DNA of 9,187 bases from an uncultured bacterium (GTDB lineage Bacteria; Cyanobacteriota; Vampirovibrionia; Gastranaerophilales; Gastranaerophilaceae): assembly GCA_902772945.1 (NCBI GenBank), contig CACYCU010000018.1, positions 1 to 9,187 of the forward strand, written 5' to 3'. Positions 1 to 6,688 of this stretch are shown piece after piece; within the stretch, counting starts at the first letter, position 1, and each line of letters starts with the position of its first letter. The notes beneath the pieces were generated by a model, which worked only from the letters and a program-made list of their open reading frames with translations, was not told the origin of the DNA and did not search any database. The translations under genes and the position numbers were made by a program.

Positions 1-107
1 ACACTCTCTTTTTTTCTTTAATTTTTTGTCCCTTTTTCGTTACATTTCGTTACAATAGGAGCCGAAACGATTGTATAGCGCGATTGTTGGATGTTATGTT
101 TTGCAAT
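1..107. other. Left-edge intergenic stretch, no gene seen
   Basis: No coding frame with a start and ribosome binding site is visible. The stretch has T-rich tracts, a short direct repeat (CGTTACA twice, about 38-54) and CGATTG twice (about 68-86). No convincing promoter or RNA structure was recognised. It probably separates the gene at 140-1831 from whatever lies further left. Confidence 0.4.
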
Positions 108-137
108 AAAAAATCCGTGAATTTCACGGATTTTTTT
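108..137. terminator. Rho-independent terminator downstream of the phosphorylase gene
   Basis: A perfect inverted repeat has arms at 108-120 and 124-136 around a three-base loop. The stem core is TCCGTGA/TCACGGA, flanked by A-runs on one side and T-runs on the other, so it can act in both directions. It starts two bases beyond the stop codon of the minus-strand gene at 140-1831, which it should terminate. Confidence 0.9.
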
Positions 138-139
138 GT

Positions 140-1831
140 TTATTTAATATTTGAGAACGTCCAAGCATCAAATGTTGGCGTTTCAGAAATCTTCATCTCT
201 TTCTTTTGTTCGCCTGATGAAGAATCACTGTGAGCAATAGGCTTATACAACCTATTATAATATTCTATTACCATTCTATCAGAATTAAAGTAAGCTTCGG
301 ATGTTCTTATAGCTTGACGCATTAATCTTGCCCATTCTTGTTTGTTTTCATAATATGTAGGAATAATTTCTTTTTCAATAATATTCATTACACATTCGTG
401 ATCTTTCCAATGGCGTTCTTCCCAAGGCATTTCATCATCAAGACCTTCATACTCAACTGTAAATCCATTAATTCCGTTAAATGTACCTTCAACAGTCCAG
501 CCGTCATATATTGATAAGTGCAAAGCGCCATTCATGTTAGCAGACATACCTGAAGTTCCTGAAGCTTCAAAAGGTCTCAACGGAGTATTCAGCCAAATAT
601 CTGAACCTCTTTTTAACATACCTGATAACTCCAGCTCATATCCGGGTAATACAACAACATTTTTTAGGCTGTGAGAGCGATTTAAAAGTTTATTAAACAT
701 CTCTTTACCCATTACATCATCAGGATGGAATTTTCCTGCAAATATAATTTGAATTTTATTTGCATTTAAAAGTTTTTCAATTCTGTCTTTATCCATTAGT
801 ATTAACCAAGCACGTTTGTAATCTGCAAATCTTCTTGCCCATGTTATTGTTAATACATCAGGGTCAAATCTTTTACCTGCAACATTTGCTACATATTCAA
901 ACAATTCAGCCTTCATTTCTCTTTTTGCTGACAACAAATCATAAGAAGTTTGGGCTGTTTGAATTCTCTTATCCTGCCAATAATGAAGGTTTACAGCATT
1001 TGTAATAGCTCTGATAGGGCATCTGCCATCAACCCATTCCCACATTTTGTTTGCGACTAAACCGTGTAATTGAGATACTGCATTAGCAATTCTTGACATT
1101 CTCAAGGCTGCAACAGTAAGTGAGAAATTTTCACCGCCCAATTGAACAGCCATGTCTCTGGATGCTCCTGCAAAGAATCCGCCTTCCATTAACGTATCAA
1201 CCCAATGAACTTCATTACCTGCAGCTACAGGAGTATGTGTAGTGAATACTGTTCTTTTCTTTACTTCGTTCAAATCACCATTATATTGTCTTAAAAGTTC
1301 AAAAGCAGCAGGCAGTGCGTGACCTTCGTTCATATGAATAACATCAAAATTATAGCCAACAGCCTGCAATATTCTAACACCTGCAATACCAAGTACAGTT
1401 TCTTGAGCTATTCTTATTTTTTCATTACCATCATACAGCTTGTGAGAAATGCTCTTTGCCCAATCACTATTGCCTTCAATATCGGTTGTCAACAAATAAA
1501 CAGGGCAAGTACCAAATAAATCAGGTTCAACAAGGTATGCTTTTACTTTAACTTTTTCACCGAAAATATCAACTTCTGTAGAAACACCAATATCTTTTAA
1601 AAAGTCATAATATTTGCGGATATAAGCAACTTCTACTTGACCATCATGAGCAATACGCTGATCATAATAACCATAAGACCAAAGCATTGTCACACCAACC
1701 ATTGGCATCTGCAAATATCCGGCAGACAACATATGTGAACCTGCTAAAAATCCTAAACCGCCTGAATAAGTCTTTAAAGACTGATCCATTGCAATTTCCA
1801 TTGAAAAATAAGCTACATTAGGTAATGACAT
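140..1831 (-). CDS. glgP: GT35 alpha-glucan phosphorylase homologue lacking the PLP lysine
   Basis: Homologue of glycogen/maltodextrin phosphorylases, which cleave alpha-1,4-glucans with phosphate to give glucose-1-phosphate in the cytoplasm. The 563-residue protein starts directly at the conserved VAYFSMEIAMDQSLKTYSGG block, so it lacks the N-terminal extension of many bacterial relatives. Family blocks follow in order: HMNEGHALPAAFEL (about 166-179), THTPVAAGNEVH (198-209), ARRFADYKRA (332-341) and DIWLNTPLRPFEASGTSGMS (411-430). R334 and K339 match the phosphate/cofactor-contacting Arg and Lys of animal phosphorylase (R569, K574). However, residue 430, equivalent to the PLP Schiff-base lysine (K680), is serine. 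Family membership is clear; phosphorolytic activity is doubtful, and a different glycosyl-transfer or glucan-binding role is possible. The last 30 residues are polar and not conserved. The start is supported by AAGAGGA seven bases upstream (1839-1845). Confidence 0.9.
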   Translation of the reverse strand: MSLPNVAYFSMEIAMDQSLKTYSGGLGFLAGSHMLSAGYLQMPMVGVTMLWSYGYYDQRIAHDGQVEVAYIRKYYDFLKDIGVSTEVDIFGEKVKVKAYLVEPDLFGTCPVYLLTTDIEGNSDWAKSISHKLYDGNEKIRIAQETVLGIAGVRILQAVGYNFDVIHMNEGHALPAAFELLRQYNGDLNEVKKRTVFTTHTPVAAGNEVHWVDTLMEGGFFAGASRDMAVQLGGENFSLTVAALRMSRIANAVSQLHGLVANKMWEWVDGRCPIRAITNAVNLHYWQDKRIQTAQTSYDLLSAKREMKAELFEYVANVAGKRFDPDVLTITWARRFADYKRAWLILMDKDRIEKLLNANKIQIIFAGKFHPDDVMGKEMFNKLLNRSHSLKNVVVLPGYELELSGMLKRGSDIWLNTPLRPFEASGTSGMSANMNGALHLSIYDGWTVEGTFNGINGFTVEYEGLDDEMPWEERHWKDHECVMNIIEKEIIPTYYENKQEWARLMRQAIRTSEAYFNSDRMVIEYYNRLYKPIAHSDSSSGEQKKEMKISETPTFDAWTFSNIK

Positions 1832-1885
1832 ATTAAATTCCTCTTCTAATACTACACAAACTTACCCATTTTAGGGTGTATCTAT

Positions 1886-1912
1886 ATTCTAACACAAAAA
1901 ACATTTAGTCAA
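1886..1912 (-). promoter_or_regulatory. Candidate sigma-70-type promoter of the phosphorylase gene
   Basis: On the minus strand TTGACT (1907-1912) is followed after 15 bases by TAGAAT (1886-1891); reading the -35 one base earlier gives 16 bases. Transcription would start near 1879, giving a leader of about 48 bases. That leader opens with a small inverted repeat (ACCC/GGGT, 1864-1877) of unknown meaning. The gap to the upstream gene holds no obvious terminator, so read-through from it is also possible. Confidence 0.5.
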
Positions 1913-1982
1913 ACTTTTTACATAAATACAAATAATTAATCCTTAAGAATTAGATATAATTGAAATATTATATTTTACAAAC

Positions 1983-3227
1983 TTAATAATTTTTGATCGA
2001 ATTATTATCAAGAATCTTTTCTAAAGCAATTTTTACATGCGAATATGTCAATCCGCCTTGCATGTATGCTGTATAAGGTTGACGCAGCGGGCCATCCGCT
2101 GAGAGTTCAATAGTTGAGCCTTCAATAAACGTACCACCTGCCATAATAATTTTATCTTCATAACCCGGAACATACTCAGGTACAGGAGTTACATATCCGT
2201 TAACAGGTGAGAGAGCCTGTATTGTCCTACAAAATTGTTCTAAAGGTTCAGCAGAGCCAAAAGTGATATTTTGAATTATATCAGTACGTTTTTCATAGTA
2301 TTTTGGTGCGCTATCATAGCCTATTTCATCAAATATTTTTGATGCTAGAATAGCACCTTTTACTGCATCACAGACAACTGACGGAGCCATAAAAAGTCCT
2401 TGAAATATTAATCTGTGTTGATTAAACATAGCACCACCTTCACAGCCAATACCGGGGGCTGTTAAACGATTCGCAGCTTTATCCACATATTTTGCTTTAC
2501 CTGCGACATACCCACCGGCTTCTACAAGCCCTCCTCCGGGATTTTTTATTAAAGAACCTGCAATAATATCAGCTCCGACTTCAAGAGGTTCTTTTTCTTC
2601 AACAAATTCACCATAGCAATTATCGACAAAGCAAATACAGTCAGGATTTTTTGTTTTAACGATTTTGCAAATTTTTCCGATTACATCTATTGTTAGAGAT
2701 TTTCTTGTAGAATAACCTTTTGAGCGCTGAATCAAAACCATCGTTACCGAATTGTCAATTTTTTGCTCAAGAAGTTCAAAATCAACATCAGTCCCATTCT
2801 TGAGCGGAATTTCATCATAAAAAACTCCATGTCCAATCAATGAATCTTGTCTAATTTCATCATCACCTGCAATTCCAATAACTTCTTGCATAGTGTCATA
2901 AGGAGCCCCCGCAACAGAAATTAGTTTATCACCATATTTTAAATTTCCAAAAAGGCAGCAAGCCAAAGTATGAGTTCCTGATGCAAAATGAATTCTTGCT
3001 ATGGCCTTTTCAGCTCTAAAAACATCTGCAAATACTTTATCTAACACATCTCTTCCAATATCATCGTGTCCATAACCAGATACAGTATAAAAATGTTCAG
3101 GTGCAACTCTGTTATCAATAAATGCCTTTAAAACCTTTTCCTGATTGTAATCTCTTATATCCTCAATATACTCAAATTCTTTAGATAAACTTTTTTCTGT
3201 TTGTTTAATAAAATCTTTGCTATTCAT
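1983..3227 (-). CDS. Methionine gamma-lyase-family PLP enzyme (aluminum-resistance protein family)
   Basis: A 414-residue fold-type I PLP enzyme of the family annotated as methionine gamma-lyase or aluminum resistance protein, related to Cys/Met-metabolism lyases. Landmarks: YNQEKVLKAF near the N terminus, the SGYGHDDIGRD block (50-60), SGTH (83-86, the cofactor-phosphate loop), APYDTMQEVIG (108-118), the VDNCYGEF block whose D202 should contact the pyridine nitrogen, and SLIKNPGGG, where K228 is the expected Schiff-base lysine. Length and all landmarks are normal, so an active enzyme is expected, probably a C-S lyase on a sulfur amino acid; the true substrate of this family is poorly defined. 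The start fits the family's N terminus, yet no Shine-Dalgarno is visible and a strong promoter lies immediately upstream. The next gene downstream on this strand is the phosphorylase homologue, 151 bases away, with no clear functional link. Confidence 0.93.
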   Translation of the reverse strand: MNSKDFIKQTEKSLSKEFEYIEDIRDYNQEKVLKAFIDNRVAPEHFYTVSGYGHDDIGRDVLDKVFADVFRAEKAIARIHFASGTHTLACCLFGNLKYGDKLISVAGAPYDTMQEVIGIAGDDEIRQDSLIGHGVFYDEIPLKNGTDVDFELLEQKIDNSVTMVLIQRSKGYSTRKSLTIDVIGKICKIVKTKNPDCICFVDNCYGEFVEEKEPLEVGADIIAGSLIKNPGGGLVEAGGYVAGKAKYVDKAANRLTAPGIGCEGGAMFNQHRLIFQGLFMAPSVVCDAVKGAILASKIFDEIGYDSAPKYYEKRTDIIQNITFGSAEPLEQFCRTIQALSPVNGYVTPVPEYVPGYEDKIIMAGGTFIEGSTIELSADGPLRQPYTAYMQGGLTYSHVKIALEKILDNNSIKNY

Positions 3228-3236
3228 AATAAATGT

Positions 3237-3265
3237 ATAATATTACAAGCAAAAATTACCGTCAA
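3237..3265 (-). promoter_or_regulatory. Promoter of the methionine gamma-lyase-family gene, near-leaderless
   Basis: On the minus strand TTGACG (3260-3265) and TATTAT (3237-3242) are separated by exactly 17 bases. Counting from the -10 element, the start point should be an A near 3230, only three bases before the ATG at 3227. With no Shine-Dalgarno present, this predicts a leaderless or nearly leaderless mRNA. Confidence 0.65.
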
Positions 3266-3321
3266 TTAAACTAAGTTAACTGTAAAATGAAATGTTTAAA
3301 TTTTCAAAATAAAATTTTTAT

Positions 3322-4026
3322 ATGTATAGAATTATATTAATATTATTTTTATTAGCGCTTCCTGCAATGTCAGAAGATTATAGTATTTATAAACCTGACA
3401 ATTATTCAACAGATAATATTAAAGAAAGGGTTTTATTCATTTTAGACTTTTCAAACAGCATGAACGAATTTCTAGAAGGAAGAAGAAAAGTTGATTTAAT
3501 GATAGATACAATGAAAAGAATTCTGCCAAATCTTGATCCAAATATATCTGTAGGCTTACGAGTATACGGGCACAGATCAGGATTTACACCAATGGATGCA
3601 TGCAGAGCTTCTTCTCTCGTTACACCAATATCTGTTTCAAACGCTTATAATATAAAAAATTCGCTAACAAAACTTTCTCCACGAGGGATGACACCGATAA
3701 CTTATTCATTAAAACAGGCAATTAAAAATGATTTTATTGGTTATATGGGAGAAAAACATATAATTTTACTAACTGATGGCGGAGAAAATTGTGATGAAAG
3801 TCCTTGCAAATATGTTATGGAGTTAATAAAAATAAGACACGACATAAAAATTGATGTAATAGCATTTAATGTAGATAACAGTGATGACTTGTCACAACTT
3901 GAATGCACATCTCTTGTTACAAGCGGAAAATTTTACAATGCTCGAACAGCCGCTGAACTCGTAGAAAGTATGAACAATAGCATTAACAGCTATAAAAAGG
4001 TTGAAGCTAAAATAATTGTGCATTAA
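3322..4026 (+). CDS. Exported von Willebrand factor A (VWA) domain protein
   Basis: A 234-residue protein with a hydrophobic N-terminal segment (about residues 3-15) ending LPAMS before EDY, which reads as a cleavable signal peptide. The rest is a single VWA domain with an apparently complete metal-ion-dependent adhesion site: DFSNS (D42, S44, S46), the threonine in RGMTP (T124) and TDGG (D152). Such domains bind a divalent cation and a protein ligand. Four cysteines (C94, C157, C162, C195) could form disulfides after export, suggesting a periplasmic or surface location. It stands alone on its strand, diverging from the methionine gamma-lyase-family gene and overlapping the PLD frame tail-to-tail by four bases. 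No Shine-Dalgarno or good promoter is visible in the AT-rich 94 bases upstream, so its expression signals are unclear. The partner is unknown. Confidence 0.88.
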   Translation: MYRIILILFLLALPAMSEDYSIYKPDNYSTDNIKERVLFILDFSNSMNEFLEGRRKVDLMIDTMKRILPNLDPNISVGLRVYGHRSGFTPMDACRASSLVTPISVSNAYNIKNSLTKLSPRGMTPITYSLKQAIKNDFIGYMGEKHIILLTDGGENCDESPCKYVMELIKIRHDIKIDVIAFNVDNSDDLSQLECTSLVTSGKFYNARTAAELVESMNNSINSYKKVEAKIIVH

Positions 4027-4949
4027 CCGCAATTAGGATCTTTTGCATCAATTTTTCCGTCATAATTGTTATCTATACCGTCAAAACAAGAGCCTGGCGA
4101 ATCTTTTCCTTCCGGTTTTGGATTTATCTTTAAATATTTTTTCGGGATTTTATTCCATAAATATTCAAAAAATCCTTTATAATATTTAGCTAATTTTTCA
4201 TCTTCAATTATTAAAAGATTTTCATCATTTGCATTTTCTCCGCTATTAGTAAAATTCATAGAGCCTGAAATTACATATTTATCATCTATAATTATAGATT
4301 TTGAATGGACTTTTCCTGCAAAATTTTCAACTTTTAAAGAAACACCTGAATTCCTTAAATTTTTAATTTTGCTTTTAGCAGAACTTGTGTGAGTTGCATC
4401 AACAATAACTTTTACCTTAACTCCTCTTTTATTAGCAGAGATGAGAGCATTAGAAAATTTTTCGTGCGTTATGATGAAAGCCGGAATATAGATATAATCT
4501 TTAGAATTATTTATATAATTTATTAAATAATTTTCAATAATTTTATCTTTTGGTGAGAATAAGGGGGTTATTCTTGTATCGCTTACTATTACAGTATTAT
4601 GCTTTATAACATTCTTCTGTTTTTGAAAATTTCCTGAAATCATTTGATTAAATTCAGATTTATATATTTGTGCAATTTCCTTTGAATCAATAAAAAAGAT
4701 AGTATTTGTGTTAAAACCAGACAAACCTGTTTTTGAAAAATTCATGGAACCTGTAACTATTGAATTATCATCAAAAATCATAAATTTGTTATGCATTAAC
4801 CCCTTTTTTGTATCAGATTTATATTCTGCGGCTAGATTTAAGATCTCAGATGTTTTAGGATAATAATTTGATTCGCTTACATCATACACAACTCTTATCT
4901 TTACTCCTCTGTTTTTTGCTTTTTCCAGAGCTTTGTATACCGGTTGCAC
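4023..4949 (-). CDS. PLD-superfamily (HKD) protein, C-terminal part of an interrupted gene
   Basis: This 308-residue frame (GTG start) holds both catalytic motifs of the phospholipase D/nuclease superfamily. The first is H53-x-K55-x4-D60, followed by GSMNF; the second is H215-x-K217-x4-D222, followed by GSMNFT. The repeats at AKNRGVKIRVVYD (11-23) and ANKRGVKVKVIVD (172-184) reflect the superfamily's internal duplication. The C terminus has a 12-residue EF-hand-like calcium loop (D293, N295, D297, G298, D301, D304) between C288 and C307. On its own it lacks the first core strand and any export signal; both lie in the upstream frame at 4962-5759, which is in the same reading frame and separated only by a TAA. 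Most likely it is the rear part of one 578-codon gene. Independent initiation at the GTG is possible, since AAGG lies about 11 bases upstream. Substrate (phospholipid or nucleic acid) cannot be told. Confidence 0.8.
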   Translation of the reverse strand: MQPVYKALEKAKNRGVKIRVVYDVSESNYYPKTSEILNLAAEYKSDTKKGLMHNKFMIFDDNSIVTGSMNFSKTGLSGFNTNTIFFIDSKEIAQIYKSEFNQMISGNFQKQKNVIKHNTVIVSDTRITPLFSPKDKIIENYLINYINNSKDYIYIPAFIITHEKFSNALISANKRGVKVKVIVDATHTSSAKSKIKNLRNSGVSLKVENFAGKVHSKSIIIDDKYVISGSMNFTNSGENANDENLLIIEDEKLAKYYKGFFEYLWNKIPKKYLKINPKPEGKDSPGSCFDGIDNNYDGKIDAKDPNCG

Positions 4950-4967
4950 ACTATCCCAACCTTACAT
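4950..4967 (-). other. In-frame TAA splitting one PLD reading frame
   Basis: Reading the minus strand in the frame of 4962-5759, codons run ATG, TAA, GGT, TGG, GAT, AGT, then GTG, the first codon of the frame at 4023-4949. Both frames are therefore one phase, and the uninterrupted span 4023-5759 is 579 codons with the final stop. Relatives commonly read SIDIA-x-Y-G at this strand, so TAA sits where TAT or TAC (Tyr) is expected, one base change away. No other lesion is present on either side. Confidence 0.85.
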
Positions 4968-5759
4968 TGCAATATCAATAGACTCTTTTGTTGAATTTAT
5001 TTTCTTGACTATCTCACTGCAAGCAGGAAAATTACAGTTGCCATCCGGTCTTAATTTTACAGAAGAATCTGCAAGATACATTTTTATACCACCTTTTGAC
5101 AGTATCAGCGGATAATTGATCTGTTGAGGAGTTTCTTTAACATCAACATGACAATATTTGCATTTGGCAGAATCTGATGGCACCTGACTCCTAGGAATAA
5201 TAGAGGCATCATGTGCAACTTTTCCAAATTCACAATCCAGTTTATGATATTTGTTACTTCTATGGTTCAAAATAACCAAATCTAACTTTTTGGCTTGATT
5301 TAAACGCTCTTCAAATTTATCGGATTTATTATTATTAAAAAATCCATAACCTGAAACAAACAGCCTACTCATATAGGATTCATTATTTACGAATATATCA
5401 CCATAATTACAATCACTGTTTTTTCTACCAAACAATTTTACTTTAACTTTCTTATCTGCTAGCTCATTTTCAGCAAAAATATCTGTCAGATAACCGAGCT
5501 TTAATGCTTCAATATTACTTATACCAACAATTTTAGATAAGTCTTGCTGATTATCAAACAAATTAGATGTAAAGACTTTTACATCCGGAATGCAAACAAC
5601 CTCGTCAGCATCTTGCTTACCGTTGTTGTTTAAATCAACAGCTATCTTAGATGCATTAATTATCTTTATAACATTTAGACTAGATCTTCTATTAAAATCA
5701 AAAACTAAGAATGCTGCAAAAGATATTAATATTAGTACCACTAAATAAATTCGTTTCAT
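4962..5759 (-). CDS. Membrane-anchored N-terminal part of interrupted PLD protein: EF-hand loop, SNase-like and Cys motif region
   Basis: A 265-residue frame with an N-terminal hydrophobic segment (about residues 4-20), acting as anchor or signal peptide. Next comes a canonical EF-hand loop (D42, N44, N46, G47, D50, E53). The region about 54-165 resembles a thermonuclease (SNase) fold, as in DCNYGDIF and SRLFVSGYGFF, but the catalytic arginine pattern is not evident; this is a tentative reading. Residues 169-204 (NKYHKLDC to CKYCHV; H172, C176, C200, C203) look like the small metal-binding module that follows SNase domains elsewhere. The frame ends at STKESIDIAM, the first strand of a PLD domain, and continues in frame after the stop into the HKD-containing frame at 4023-4949. 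The ATG shares its A with the stop of the upstream deacetylase (TAATG), so translation is probably coupled. Alone it would be an anchored protein without a PLD active site. Confidence 0.78.
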   Translation of the reverse strand: MKRIYLVVLILISFAAFLVFDFNRRSSLNVIKIINASKIAVDLNNNGKQDADEVVCIPDVKVFTSNLFDNQQDLSKIVGISNIEALKLGYLTDIFAENELADKKVKVKLFGRKNSDCNYGDIFVNNESYMSRLFVSGYGFFNNNKSDKFEERLNQAKKLDLVILNHRSNKYHKLDCEFGKVAHDASIIPRSQVPSDSAKCKYCHVDVKETPQQINYPLILSKGGIKMYLADSSVKLRPDGNCNFPACSEIVKKINSTKESIDIAM

Positions 5760-6610
5760 TATACTTTATTTTTAATAGTTTTATAATTCGTTAATTCAAA
5801 ACCCATTCTTAATATTTTGTCTTTTAAATCTTTATTTTGAGTAATCATAAATTCATTATAATGTCCATTATTTTTTGAAACAGCATATTTACAAGGATGA
5901 ATCAAGGCTTCTGCAATACAATCTTCGTCAAGATTTTTTAGACCATACTCTATTGTTGCATCATCCATCATACCTGTATAGCCAACTCCCAAGAGATAAT
6001 CATTTGTCAATAATCCAAAATCACTGACAACAGCTCTATTTTGTTTTGTAAAGCTATTCAAGAGCAAAATTTTTAATATGTTTGGCGGATAACTAAGATT
6101 TATATGTTTTTTTACAGACGGAACAAAATACAATTCTTCGTACTGAGTTCTGATGAAAGGTATATTATATTCCTTGGCCAGCCTTGCAGCTATTTTGAAT
6201 ATATTAGGTATCGCATGGGTATGAACATGAGAATCTATATGATCGACCTTTGTATAATTCATTATAGTTTCAATTTGTGTTCTGAATTCAAATTCAACTT
6301 GTTCTAAAAAATCTTTATTTCCTGACTTCAAAATTAGATTTAAATAGCCGTTATTAAATTTTCCTTTTTTATCTGTTAAAAGCGGAGACTTTGTCAAAGC
6401 TTTCCCTTCTATAATATTTAAATGAACACCTATACCAAGATTTGGACATTCCGGTATAATTTCATTTACGGCTGCATTGAAAGCTTTGCCGTTTGCGCAT
6501 AAACTTGCACTTGTTAAAAATCCGTTATGATATCCTTCCAAAACTGCTCTATTATGAGCTTTAGACATTCCAAAATCATCTGCATTTAAAATAAATTTTT
6601 TATTAACCAT
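5759..6610 (-). CDS. YdjC/ChbG/HpnK/NaxD-family carbohydrate deacetylase
   Basis: A 283-residue protein of the YdjC superfamily, metal-dependent enzymes that remove N-acetyl groups from sugars (ChbG on chitooligosaccharides, NaxD on undecaprenyl-phosphate-GalNAc, HpnK near hopanoid genes). Diagnostic motifs: NADDFG (9-14; D11, D12 for catalysis and metal), GVHLN (61-65), HIDSHVHTH (124-132, metal histidines) and IHPC (237-240). Length is normal for the family and there is no signal peptide, so it should be cytoplasmic or at the inner face of the membrane. It is first gene of a minus-strand operon; its stop overlaps the start of the anchored PLD protein by one base. It diverges from a GT2 polyprenyl-phosphate-type glycosyltransferase, which points to a lipid-linked sugar substrate, by inference from the FlmF/NaxD precedent. 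AAGG-type ribosome binding sequence precedes the ATG. Confidence 0.9.
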   Translation of the reverse strand: MVNKKFILNADDFGMSKAHNRAVLEGYHNGFLTSASLCANGKAFNAAVNEIIPECPNLGIGVHLNIIEGKALTKSPLLTDKKGKFNNGYLNLILKSGNKDFLEQVEFEFRTQIETIMNYTKVDHIDSHVHTHAIPNIFKIAARLAKEYNIPFIRTQYEELYFVPSVKKHINLSYPPNILKILLLNSFTKQNRAVVSDFGLLTNDYLLGVGYTGMMDDATIEYGLKNLDEDCIAEALIHPCKYAVSKNNGHYNEFMITQNKDLKDKILRMGFELTNYKTIKNKV

Positions 6611-6615
6611 ATACC

Positions 6616-6644
6616 TTGCCTTAATTTTATAAATATTATATTAT
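6616..6644 (+). promoter_or_regulatory. Promoter of the GT2 glycosyltransferase gene
   Basis: TTGCCT (6616-6621) and TATTAT (6639-6644) are 17 bases apart on the plus strand. A start near 6651 gives a leader of about 38 bases, which includes AGAGGA (6671-6676), 12 bases before the ATG. Confidence 0.55.
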
Positions 6645-6664
6645 AGAAAAGCAGATTTTTGCAA
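6635..6664 (-). promoter_or_regulatory. Promoter of the deacetylase/PLD operon
   Basis: On the minus strand TTGCAA (6659-6664) precedes TATAAT (6635-6640) by 18 bases; a second TATAAT lies five bases upstream of that one. The -10 element overlaps that of the divergent glycosyltransferase promoter (6639-6644), so polymerase binding in the two directions should be mutually exclusive. Confidence 0.55.
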
Positions 6665-6688
6665 ATATGAAGAGGAACGTTAAATATT

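Noticed and set aside
38..86. Short direct repeats (CGTTACA, CGATTG) as an iteron or attachment site
   Set aside because: Only two copies each, six to seven bases long, with no associated integrase or replication gene.
760..1519. Plus-strand open frames within the phosphorylase gene
   Set aside because: They are antisense shadows of a clearly conserved gene with no domain content.
1863..1880. Inverted repeat ACCC-ATTTTA-GGGT in the phosphorylase leader as an operator or riboswitch
   Set aside because: Four-base arms are too short to claim a regulatory site; chance is likely in this AT-rich gap.
4962..4964. Alternative genetic code in which TAA encodes tyrosine
   Set aside because: The phosphorylase, methionine gamma-lyase-family, VWA, PLD C-terminal, deacetylase, glycosyltransferase and rsmE frames all end at TAA at family-appropriate lengths, so TAA is a normal stop here.
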